Positions 1 to 5,638 of a stretch of DNA of 10,723 nucleotides are shown here, piece by piece. Position 1 is the stretch's first letter, and the number at the start of each line of letters is the position of its first letter. The stretch comes from Thermoanaerobacterales bacterium. Its GTDB lineage: Bacteria; Bacillota; Thermosediminibacteria; Thermosediminibacterales; Tepidanaerobacteraceae. The position numbers were made by a program, and so were the translations under genes. The DNA is taken from the NCBI GenBank assembly GCA_012839145.1, contig DUNY01000052.1:1-10723 (forward strand), read 5' to 3'. The notes below the pieces were generated by a model that worked only from the letters and a program-made list of their open reading frames with translations, had not been told where the DNA came from and ran no database searches.

Positions 1-94
1 AAAGGATAAATTTGGTTAGAAATAAAAAAATCCAATTAATTTTTGCGTTTAAAGCCTGGCAAACTTTTTATACTAAACAGCATAAAAATCAACT
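1..94. other. AT-rich flank downstream of the DUF441 gene
   Basis: Short AT-rich stretch between the window edge and the stop codon of the minus-strand DUF441 gene. I see no convincing gene, and no hairpin followed by a T-run that would make a clear terminator for the minus-strand gene. Confidence 0.5.
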
Positions 95-547
95 TTATAT
101 AATTCTTTCAATTAAATTTATTAAAAACGCTGCCAGACCGGCAGCCACCAGCGGCCCTACCGGTATACCCCTGAAAAAGACTGTGCCGATGATAGTCCCC
201 AACAATAGTCCTATCATTACCTCAGGATTATTTTTCATTAAATACATACCGTTCCGAGCCATAACTGAAGACACTGTACCAATAAAAAAAGCTACACATC
301 CCTTTACAGTAAAAATACTTTTATAAACATCTGAAGCTAAAATCTTCCCTTGGGAAAAGGGCATCATAACACCGATAACCAACAGTATTACACCCACATC
401 CAGGATAACTTTCTGTGAGGATGGGGAGTTTGGCATTAAATTTAACAGGGAAAATACTAACAGCACACCGGCTGAAATGTATATCAGCCGGTTTTTACTT
501 AATACCCCCAGAATAAAAATCATAAAAATCAGGGAATAGGATTTCAA
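95..547 (-). CDS. DUF441 (UPF0756, YeaL/YtwI-like) integral membrane protein
   Basis: Small, very hydrophobic protein of 150 aa with about four membrane segments, matching the usual length of the DUF441/UPF0756 family (E. coli YeaL is 148 aa). The C-terminal half carries the family signature: a glycine-rich segment reading GLLLGTIIGTVFFRGIPVGP, then a last hydrophobic helix. The cellular role of the family is unknown. I chose the TTG at 547-545 as the start because a strong GGAGGTG ribosome binding site lies 6 bases before it and the protein then begins like its relatives. An ATG 14 codons further upstream would place that binding site inside the gene. It is divergent from the ABC importer and stands alone. 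The family call is from recognition of the sequence; no function is inferred. Confidence 0.88.
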   Translation of the reverse strand: MKSYSLIFMIFILGVLSKNRLIYISAGVLLVFSLLNLMPNSPSSQKVILDVGVILLVIGVMMPFSQGKILASDVYKSIFTVKGCVAFFIGTVSSVMARNGMYLMKNNPEVMIGLLLGTIIGTVFFRGIPVGPLVAAGLAAFLINLIERII

Positions 548-617
548 ACCCGTCACCTCCAAAAAGTTATGTCTCTCTTGAAACGCCACTAATACTTAAT
601 CTTTCAAGGGTGAGAAA

Positions 618-660
618 GTTGCGTTTAGCTCCTTGAGTTACCATGGGTTAACTACGCTAC
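618..660. promoter_or_regulatory. Imperfect inverted-repeat element, possible operator or leader hairpin
   Basis: Two stacked stems share one right side. The outer arm GTTGCGT (618-624) pairs with ACGCTAC (654-660) with one mismatch. The inner arm AGTTACC (636-642) pairs with GGTTAACT (646-653) around an ATG loop with one extra base. An 11-base bulge on the left separates the stems. It lies between divergent genes, about 110 bases before the importer and 70 before the DUF441 start. It could be a regulator site or an RNA structure on either strand; the function is a guess. Confidence 0.3.
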
Positions 661-708
661 CTTTAAACCATATCTTTTATAAACTCTATTAAAAAATATC
701 ATAAAAAA

Positions 709-738
709 TTCACAACTCCCTGTCCACTAAAATACTAT
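709..738 (+). promoter_or_regulatory. Candidate sigma-A promoter of the ABC importer operon
   Basis: TTCACA (709-714) and TACTAT (733-738) are separated by 18 bases, followed by a short leader and the GGAGGG ribosome binding site of the binding-protein gene. Both boxes are partial matches to TTGACA and TATAAT, so the call is tentative. Confidence 0.35.
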
Positions 739-770
739 GGTATGAGATTTACTTTTTGGAGGGTGATGGG

Positions 771-1829
771 ATGTTTTGTTTCAAAAAACAGAGGGTTTAT
801 GCTGTACTGCTAGTTGTGATCCTTTTTACAACCATATTTTCTGGATGCTCACGGAAGGATATGGGAGAAGCCCAGGTGATGGCCGAGGAAAAGGAAAAGC
901 TTTCAACCATTCGGGTGGCAAAACAATTCGGTCTGGTTTATGCACCGCTTATGGTGGCAGAGAAGATCGACTTCTTTTCCAAATACGGATTGAAAGTGGA
1001 GTGGTTGACCTTGGGCTCCGGGGGAACTGTTCGAGAAGCCATGGCTGCCAATGAGTTGGATGTTGCTTTCATGGGAATTCCCCCTTATCTGATAGGATGG
1101 GATAAGGGACTGCCGGCTAAGATTGCGGCAGGATATTGTGTAACACCTGTTTCGTTGGTGGCGTATGATGAAAATATTAAAACAATACAGGATTTTAAAC
1201 CGGAGCATAAGATAGCGGTGCCGTCACCGGGCAGCATACAGCATATATTGCTATCCATGGCATTAAAAAAGCGAGTGGGGGACCCCAATGCCCTGGATGA
1301 CAATTTGGTGGCTCTGCCCCATCCAGATGGAGCTCAGGCCATGCTTGCCAAAAAAGATGTAGTGGCTCATTTTACTACACCTCCATACCTTTTTGAAGAA
1401 ATGGAGCAACCGGGTTATAAAGTGGTTCTTGACGGATTTGATGCTTTCGGGCAAGATTTCAATTTCAATGTCTCAATTGTCACACAATCATATCATGATA
1501 ATAACCCTCAAGGATATGCGGCTTTTGTCCAAGGGCTCAATGAAGCCATGAACTGGGTAAATGAGCATAAAGAAGAGACAGCGGAGCTTTTGGCACCAGA
1601 GTTTAAAATCGAAAAAGAAAAACTGCTTAAATACCTCACTGCCGAAGGGGTGAATTACACTACCGCTCCGTACGGGCTTATGGGTTTTGCCGATTTTATG
1701 AAGGAAGCTGGCTATATATTCAGGGTGCCGGAAAGATTATCGGACATAGCTTGGGAAAACATTTTAGCACAGGTGGGAAAAAGAGAGGGAGGCTCCTGCA
1801 CGTTGGAAAAGATACAGTGGTCTAAATAG
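771..1829 (+). CDS. NitT/TauT-type ABC transporter substrate-binding lipoprotein
   Basis: Extracytoplasmic solute-binding protein of the NMT1/SsuA/TauA fold, 352 aa. The N-terminus has basic residues (K5, K6, R8), a hydrophobic stretch and a lipobox-like I-F-S-G-Cys with Cys26 as the probable lipidated residue; Phe at -3 is slightly unusual. The mature part has the family pattern: RVAKQFGLVYAPLMVAEK, then 'FFSKYGLKVEW', a glycine-rich ligand segment (GSGGTVREAMAANELDVAF) and 'KIAVPSPGS' of the second lobe. I chose ATG 771 because GGAGGG (758-763) lies 7 bases before it; the upstream in-frame TTG at 756 would overlap that site. It is first in an importer operon with permease and ATPase. Relatives bind sulfonates, nitrate, pyrimidine precursors and other small anions or heterocycles. 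No neighbouring metabolic gene reveals the ligand here. Confidence 0.9.
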   Translation: MFCFKKQRVYAVLLVVILFTTIFSGCSRKDMGEAQVMAEEKEKLSTIRVAKQFGLVYAPLMVAEKIDFFSKYGLKVEWLTLGSGGTVREAMAANELDVAFMGIPPYLIGWDKGLPAKIAAGYCVTPVSLVAYDENIKTIQDFKPEHKIAVPSPGSIQHILLSMALKKRVGDPNALDDNLVALPHPDGAQAMLAKKDVVAHFTTPPYLFEEMEQPGYKVVLDGFDAFGQDFNFNVSIVTQSYHDNNPQGYAAFVQGLNEAMNWVNEHKEETAELLAPEFKIEKEKLLKYLTAEGVNYTTAPYGLMGFADFMKEAGYIFRVPERLSDIAWENILAQVGKREGGSCTLEKIQWSK

Positions 1830-1841
1830 GAGGAGATTTGG

Positions 1842-2606
1842 TTGCGTGATTTCTTATGGAAAATTGCTTTTATACTGGTTGCAGCTATTATATGGGAGCT
1901 GATTCGACTGGCTGGAGGATACCCCAAGTTGCTTTTTCCCGGAGTTGGCAGTATCGCAATTGCCTTGTGGACGGAACGGCTGGATATAATAAGCAAGACA
2001 TTATTCTCTCTGAAAATAATCGGCATGGGTCTTATTGTGGCCATAGTTTTAGCCATGCTTGGAACCTTCATATCCATAAGCGGTAAATTTTTCGCTGAAA
2101 TTGTCACCGATTTGATGGCTATAATGCATCCGTTACCCGGTATTGCAATACTACCCGTTGCAATTCTATGGTTTGGCATAGGTATAAAGGCCATTCTTTT
2201 TGTAATCGTGTTTTCAGCTGTATGGCCGTTAATAAATCATTTTTATACGGGATTCCGTTCGATTCCGGTAAACCAACTGGAAGTCGGCAGGAATTTAGGC
2301 CTTGCCGGGTGGGAGCTGGCAATGAAAGTAATGCTGCCGGCTTCTTTTCCCCACATCTTAAGCGGGCTTAGGACCGGGTGGGCCAGAGCTTGGCAAGCAT
2401 CAGTCGCGGCAGAGCTGGTTTTCGGTGCAGCTGGCGGTCAGGGTGGCTTAGGTTGGTATTTGTATAAAAAGCGATTTATGATGGAGACCCCTGGGGTATT
2501 TGCCGGTATGCTCATAATAGTATTGATAGGTATTGCCGTAGAGTATTTGATTTTTGCCGGAGTGGAAAAAAGAACCGTTAGAAAATGGAAAACCATCATA
2601 AGTTAA
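1842..2606 (+). CDS. NitT/TauT-type ABC transporter permease
   Basis: Inner-membrane subunit of the importer, 254 aa with about six membrane helices, the usual length for SsuC/TauC-like permeases. The EAA loop that contacts the ATPase lies at residues 147-176: 'EVGRNLGLAGWELAMKVMLP' followed by an Ile-Leu-x-Gly-Leu-Arg segment that matches the family pattern. The start is TTG at 1842, supported by AGGAGG (1828-1833) 8 bases upstream. This site begins within the stop codon of the binding-protein gene, so the two are translationally close. The stop codon in turn overlaps the ribosome binding site of the ATPase gene. It belongs to one transcription unit with its neighbours. The substrate cannot be told from this subunit. 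Confidence 0.92.
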   Translation: MRDFLWKIAFILVAAIIWELIRLAGGYPKLLFPGVGSIAIALWTERLDIISKTLFSLKIIGMGLIVAIVLAMLGTFISISGKFFAEIVTDLMAIMHPLPGIAILPVAILWFGIGIKAILFVIVFSAVWPLINHFYTGFRSIPVNQLEVGRNLGLAGWELAMKVMLPASFPHILSGLRTGWARAWQASVAAELVFGAAGGQGGLGWYLYKKRFMMETPGVFAGMLIIVLIGIAVEYLIFAGVEKRTVRKWKTIIS

Positions 2607-2620
2607 GGAGGTTAATAGCC

Positions 2621-3424
2621 TTGAGCAATCTGCTAACCGTTTCGGAAATAACAAAAATATATGAGTCCGGCAAAAGGAAGGTAGTAGGAGTAAAAAATAT
2701 TAATTTTTGCGTTAATAAAGGTCATTTTATAAGCATAATAGGGCCTTCAGGTTGCGGGAAGTCCACCCTACTCAGATGCATAGCCGGTTTTGAGAAGACA
2801 AATAATGGGAAAATTAGTTTAAATGGCCGACCAGTGACAAAACCCGGTCCTGATAGGTTTATGATTTTTCAGGGGTTGGATCAGCTTTTTCCATGGCTTA
2901 CTCTTAAAGAGAACATTGTGTTTGCCATGAGAGTCGTAGATAAAGGACGGGAGAATTTTAACAAAAAAGCTGAGGCATATCTTGAACTAGTGGGTCTTGA
3001 AGGATTTGGGGGTTTTCACCCCTATCAATTGTCGGGAGGTATGAAACAACGGGCTTCCATAGCCCGAGCCCTCTCTGTGAGGCCTAAGTTGCTTCTTATG
3101 GATGAACCTTTTGGCAGTCTTGATGCTTTCAGTCGCCGGGCAATCCACCAAATGTTCCTTAAGGTATGGCAAAAAACTGGGGTTACGGTAGTTTTCGTTA
3201 CACATGACATTGAAGAAGCCATTGATCTTTCGGACAAAATATTGGTTTTTTCCCAAGGAAAGCTCAAGGGCTCAATAGAAAACCCCCTTTCAAGACCACG
3301 AGAAAAGGATATTCCCGCTTATCGCAGCTTTCTTTTGAAGGTAAGTGACTTTTTAGATGAAGAATGCGATGGTTGCTTGAGATTAGAGGAGCCTTCTACG
3401 GTCGGAGCAAAGCTTGCTTTTTGA
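2621..3424 (+). CDS. NitT/TauT-type ABC transporter ATP-binding protein
   Basis: Cytoplasmic ATPase that drives the importer, 267 aa. All ABC motifs are intact: Walker A GPSGCGKST (41-49), Q-loop Gln84 followed by 'QLFPWLTLKENI', which is typical of SsuB/TauB/NrtD-like proteins, signature LSGGMKQR (137-144), Walker B LLLMDEP (157-163), D-loop SLD and switch His195. I chose TTG 2621 because AAGGAGG (2605-2611) lies 9 bases before it; an in-frame ATG 12 codons upstream at 2585 would start inside the permease gene and before that site. The last 35 or so codons (residues 233-267) overlap the 3' end of the convergent MFS gene on the other strand. The tail beyond residue 245 carries two cysteines (C249, C252) in an acidic stretch that is not part of the ABC core. 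Confidence 0.93.
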   Translation: MSNLLTVSEITKIYESGKRKVVGVKNINFCVNKGHFISIIGPSGCGKSTLLRCIAGFEKTNNGKISLNGRPVTKPGPDRFMIFQGLDQLFPWLTLKENIVFAMRVVDKGRENFNKKAEAYLELVGLEGFGGFHPYQLSGGMKQRASIARALSVRPKLLLMDEPFGSLDAFSRRAIHQMFLKVWQKTGVTVVFVTHDIEEAIDLSDKILVFSQGKLKGSIENPLSRPREKDIPAYRSFLLKVSDFLDEECDGCLRLEEPSTVGAKLAF

Positions 3425-4632
3425 GATTTACCTTGCTGCAAGACTTTGTTGATATTAATAAAAACAAAGGATATTATCAAAGATGTAAGTGGTGCAAGAC
3501 TCATTACAGATACAATGGGAATAAGGCCGTATTTTTCCGACAGACCGTAAAGGGGAGGCCCTATAGCAACGCCGAAAAACCGGAGGCTTCCGTAAAGGCA
3601 GGTTATGATTCCCCGCCGTTTAGTGCTGCAGGATCCTGTAACTAATGTATTAACCGGGGTCATCACCAATCCCACTCCGGCTCCTAGAAGGACCAAAGAA
3701 GCAAACTTAAGCCACATTCCTTTCAACAACAAAAACAAACCCTGTCCGGATAAGATAAAAAACATACCCGTAACGACAAAGGCCTTAAGGCCTTTGTTTT
3801 TCGTCTTTTCCAACAGCAGTCCAAGTATGAATGAAAGTGCAGCCATCACGAAAACGGGGCCGGCCATTATAAGGCCTTTTTTAATGCCGAAAATTCCAAA
3901 ATCCTTTTCAAGGATATCCGAGTATAAGGATGAAATCCCAAAAAGGCTAAAAAGTGCCGCCATGCCGGCGAAAAAACTTGATAAAAGCTCGGCGGCTTTG
4001 TTTTTAAAAATTTCTTTTACAGCATCAATGTAATTTTGGAAAGGTTGCTTTTTAAATTCCGCCTTTTCTTTAATCAAGAAGAAGATTGCAAGACCAATGG
4101 GAATAGACAGAAAGCCATAAGCATAGAAGGGGAAATACCATGATATAAGAGCAAAACCGGCCCCTAAGATTGGGCTTACCACCTTGCCCAAACCGTTGGA
4201 AGCTTCCAGAAGGCCCAAAGCCAACACCCTTTCTTGAGTCTGAAAAACATCTCCCGCCATGGCCATTGCTAATTGATATGTTCCCCCTGCTCCAATGCCC
4301 TGTATTATTCTACCTGCCATAATACCCCAAAAGGGTTTCTCGAAAATCATAGAAGCAATTCCTGCTAATATCCCACCAAGACCGTATATAATTAATGCCG
4401 GGGCCATAACCTTCCGGCGGCCTACCTGATCGGAAAGAATTCCGGCGAGGGGTATCACAATACCGGCGGGAACTGAAAAAGCGGTTATCATGAGTCCTAC
4501 CTGAAGCTGGTTTATTTCCACCGCCCTTTTAATCTTTGGCAACACCGGTATAAGCATTGAATTGCCCAGCACCATTATAAAAGGTACTAGGCAAAGTAAA
4601 AACACTTGGATTTTCGTACCTCTTTTCATCAT
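3319..4632 (-). CDS. MFS transporter, drug:H+ antiporter (DHA1)-like
   Basis: Secondary transporter of the major facilitator superfamily, 437 aa with about 12 membrane helices. Motif A is present between helices 2 and 3 (GILSDQVGRRK, residues 64-74), and a motif C-like segment with the pattern GLGKVVSPILGAG follows in helix 5, which points to the proton antiporter/drug exporter branch. The substrate is unknown. Two adjacent ATGs compete as start: the first (4632) is 5 bases after AGGAG, and the second (4629) has the more usual 8-base spacing. After the last helix a basic, Ser/Lys-rich tail of about 40 residues follows; residues from about 403 on are coded opposite the end of the ABC ATPase gene. 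That tail may be a recent extension by loss of a stop codon. No terminator is visible after the stop codon. Confidence 0.88.
   Translation of the reverse strand: MMKRGTKIQVFLLCLVPFIMVLGNSMLIPVLPKIKRAVEINQLQVGLMITAFSVPAGIVIPLAGILSDQVGRRKVMAPALIIYGLGGILAGIASMIFEKPFWGIMAGRIIQGIGAGGTYQLAMAMAGDVFQTQERVLALGLLEASNGLGKVVSPILGAGFALISWYFPFYAYGFLSIPIGLAIFFLIKEKAEFKKQPFQNYIDAVKEIFKNKAAELLSSFFAGMAALFSLFGISSLYSDILEKDFGIFGIKKGLIMAGPVFVMAALSFILGLLLEKTKNKGLKAFVVTGMFFILSGQGLFLLLKGMWLKFASLVLLGAGVGLVMTPVNTLVTGSCSTKRRGIITCLYGSLRFFGVAIGPPLYGLSEKYGLIPIVSVMSLAPLTSLIISFVFININKVLQQGKSQKASFAPTVEGSSNLKQPSHSSSKKSLTFKRKLR
3776..3801 (+). terminator. Terminator-like palindrome inside the MFS gene, facing the ABC operon
   Basis: A perfect 22-bp palindrome (3776-3797) folds into a 9-bp stem, ACAAAGGCC with GGCCTTTGT, and a TTAA loop. 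On the plus strand it is followed by a run of five Ts (3797-3801) and another T-rich stretch shortly after, which is the layout of a Rho-independent terminator for plus-strand transcripts. On the minus strand no T-run follows, so MFS transcription should pass. It sits about 350 bp beyond the stop codon of the importer ATPase. In the MFS protein it codes for a Lys-Asn-Lys-Gly-Leu-Lys loop between helices. Confidence 0.5.
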
Positions 4633-4688
4633 GACCTCTCCTTTTTTCGCATATATTTAAAATGCCCTATACTGCTAGAGGATATTCA

Positions 4689-4771
4689 ATCGAGTGGTGT
4701 GGCCAAGGTCAACGGGCGTGCAAAGCACATCCCGCAATATGAGGACTGCACTGCGAAGCCAACACCTCGAT
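4689..4771. repeat. Imperfect inverted repeat with internal small hairpin
   Basis: Left arm 4689-4703 (ATCGAGTGGTGTGGC) and right arm 4758-4771 (GCCAACACCTCGAT) pair over about 13 positions with small bulges. Between them sits a GTGC-AAA-GCAC hairpin flanked by GGG and CCC. It adjoins the next palindromic element and may be a remnant of a small mobile repeat or a structured leader of the MFS gene. Confidence 0.4.
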
Positions 4772-4787
4772 AAATGAAAGCATTTCC

Positions 4788-4859
4788 TGTCATTCCGAAG
4801 GAGCAAAGCGTCTTAGAAATCTTAAACTAGATCCTTCAGGCAAAGCCTTCAGGATGACA
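4788..4859. repeat. REP/MITE-like palindromic element (TGTCATTCCGAAGG...)
   Basis: A 72-bp element bounded by inverted repeats: left arm TGTCATTCCGAAGG (4788-4801), right arm CCTTCAGGATGACA (4846-4859), matching at 12 of 14 positions, with one of the two exceptions able to form a G-U pair. An 8-bp direct repeat CCTTCAGG occurs inside (4833-4840 and 4846-4853). Elements with this TGTCAT...GGATGACA pattern are known as multi-copy intergenic repeats in many bacterial genomes. Copy number in this genome cannot be judged from one window. Confidence 0.65.
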
Positions 4860-4967
4860 ACCAAGCAGGGATCTTATAGCAATGACGTTTTTATTTATTG
4901 TAATGCGGATATCTCTTGAGAAATTTACCGGGGATTAAATGAGTCTCGTTCAACAGGAGGGATTTCC

Positions 4968-5231
4968 ATGGATCCGATTTTAATTGCTATGGCTACAATG
5001 CGGTTTATTTCAGCACTAGTGGAATTCGGTGCTGCTATAATATTTTTAAAAAGCAACAGCGTTGTAACAGCCACACGGATCAATGCAGGCTTGGGAGTTT
5101 TCGGGCCTATGATATTTTTGATCGTAAGCCTATTAGGCATCACTGGCCTTGCAGGTCGTGTGGATATTATAAAAATTATTATTATTTTAACGGGAGTAGT
5201 TTTAGTCTTTATTGGGACTACCGTGAAATAA
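4968..5231 (+). CDS. yqhV: YqhV family (DUF2619) small membrane protein
   Basis: Hydrophobic 87-aa protein resembling Bacillus subtilis YqhV (93 aa). It shares an N-terminal helix with a conserved Met-Arg (MATMRFISALVE), a middle segment N-A-x-L-x-x-x-G-P-x-I-F (residues 39-50) and a C-terminal helix ending TGVVLVFIG. Two to three membrane segments are likely. In Bacillus the gene lies next to the spoIIIA sporulation operon; its function is not established. The start is ATG 4968, with AGGAGGG (4955-4961) 6 bases before it. Here it stands alone between repeat-rich spacers, without spoIIIA genes. Its last eight codons before the final two are copied again just downstream with only third-position changes. 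The family call is from recognition. Confidence 0.82.
   Translation: MDPILIAMATMRFISALVEFGAAIIFLKSNSVVTATRINAGLGVFGPMIFLIVSLLGITGLAGRVDIIKIIIILTGVVLVFIGTTVK
5199..5222 (+). repeat. Copy 1 of a 24-bp direct repeat (3' end of the yqhV-like gene)
   Basis: Codons for V-L-V-F-I-G-T-T at the end of the yqhV-like gene. A second copy lies 37 bp downstream. The first 17 bases (GTTTTAGTCTTTATTGG) are identical, and the three differences in the rest are all at third codon positions. Confidence 0.85.
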
Positions 5232-5232
5232 C

Positions 5233-5289
5233 ATGGTTTTAGTCTTTATTGGAACCACAGAGCCAAACAACGTAGGAGCGGTTCTTTGA
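5233..5289 (+). pseudogene. Duplicated yqhV 3'-end fragment with its own short frame
   Basis: Positions 5236-5259 repeat the last coding segment of the upstream gene, again reading V-L-V-F-I-G-T-T but in a shifted frame relative to it. An ATG at 5233 is directly in frame, and the frame runs on for nine more residues (EPNNVGAVL) to TGA at 5287-5289. There is no ribosome binding site, so I read it as the remnant of a second or ancestral gene end rather than an expressed peptide. Confidence 0.5.
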
Positions 5290-5540
5290 CTGCTAGCCAC
5301 TAAAACCCTAGGACATAGGCTTAACAGCAAGTAGCTGATTGACTTCCTACCAATCGATTATTGTTCGGCCGCTTTATGTAATTACTGCTATATCGCGTGA
5401 TTATTAGGCGGGCATAGGTTTGTCCCCTACCATGTATTTTGCGGTGGTGTTAGTGCTAAAATTATTAATAATGGCCGACATTTGAGGGTTATTCAATGTT
5501 TGGCGGTTTTCTCCAGATAAAGATCTACAGAAAAAAGCTT

Positions 5541-5568
5541 TTGCGTTAAGAATTTTGTGATATATAAT
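5541..5568 (+). promoter_or_regulatory. Sigma-A-type promoter of the Crp/Fnr regulator gene
   Basis: A perfect -10 box TATAAT (5563-5568) with a TTGCGT -35-like box (5541-5546) at 16-base spacing. Transcription would start near 5575, leaving a leader of about 64 bases before the TTG start codon. Confidence 0.6.
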
Positions 5569-5572
5569 ATAA

Positions 5573-5592
5573 AATGTTAAGTATTTTACATT
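5573..5592. promoter_or_regulatory. CRP-geometry palindromic operator candidate
   Basis: An 8-4-8 palindrome with one mismatch, AATGTTAA-GTAT-TTTACATT. Written in CRP style it is TGTTA-N6-TTACA (5575-5590), the 5-6-5 geometry of Crp/Fnr sites but lacking the second G of TGTGA. It lies at the expected transcription start, which fits repression, probably autoregulation by the downstream gene product. Confidence 0.5.
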
Positions 5593-5638
5593 ATTAAAGT
5601 TGAAGTTGTGCTAATATTTAACATGGGAGGCGAGGCTT

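Larger units (their letters stand above)
548..770. other. Divergent intergenic region between DUF441 gene and ABC importer
   Basis: A 223-bp AT-rich spacer that should hold promoters for both directions. The half near the DUF441 gene contains an imperfect hairpin (618-660), and the half near the importer has a plausible promoter (709-738). No known riboswitch consensus (TPP, FMN, SAM, cobalamin, guanidine) could be recognised. Confidence 0.6.
4633..4967. other. Repeat-bearing intergenic region
   Basis: A 335-bp spacer between the divergent MFS and yqhV-like genes. It contains an imperfect inverted repeat (4689-4771) and a REP/MITE-like palindromic element (4788-4859). No gene of convincing length or with a ribosome binding site was seen in it, and no strong promoter for either neighbour could be assigned. 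Confidence 0.6.
5232..5638. other. Long intergenic region before the Crp/Fnr gene
   Basis: A 407-bp spacer. It begins with the duplicated yqhV tail. The middle shows no recognisable gene or RNA family. A moderate hairpin is present: GCC-g-ACATT (5474-5482) with AATGT-tt-GGC (5495-5504), followed by GGTTTT, which might act as a weak terminator. A 12-bp AT palindrome, ATTATTAATAAT, lies at 5461-5472. The promoter and operator of the regulator gene are at the right end. Confidence 0.6.

Noticed and set aside
12..326. Plus-strand open frame opposite the DUF441 gene
   Set aside because: It lacks a recognisable domain and lies mostly antisense to a clear DUF441 gene whose protein matches a known family.
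548..770. Possible riboswitch upstream of the ABC importer
   Set aside because: Read on both strands for consensus parts of TPP, FMN, SAM, cobalamin, guanidine and T-box elements; none could be aligned, so only an unnamed hairpin is reported.
3605..4033. 142-codon plus-strand open frame within the MFS gene
   Set aside because: Antisense to well-conserved MFS membrane helices and rich in Pro/Lys without domain character; read as a shadow of the MFS gene.
5461..5472. 12-bp AT-only palindrome ATTATTAATAAT
   Set aside because: Such palindromes are expected by chance in AT-rich spacers, and no promoter element is positioned around it.
5474..5510. Hairpin followed by GGTTTT as terminator of the yqhV-like gene
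   Set aside because: The stem has an internal loop and a 12-base loop, and the T-run is only four bases; it is mentioned in the spacer entry but not called as a terminator.
5609..5623. Second Crp-like half-palindrome (TGCTA...TAACA) close to the ribosome binding site
   Set aside because: The spacing between half-sites is 5 rather than 6 bases and one half is mismatched; too weak to call beside the better site at 5573-5592.
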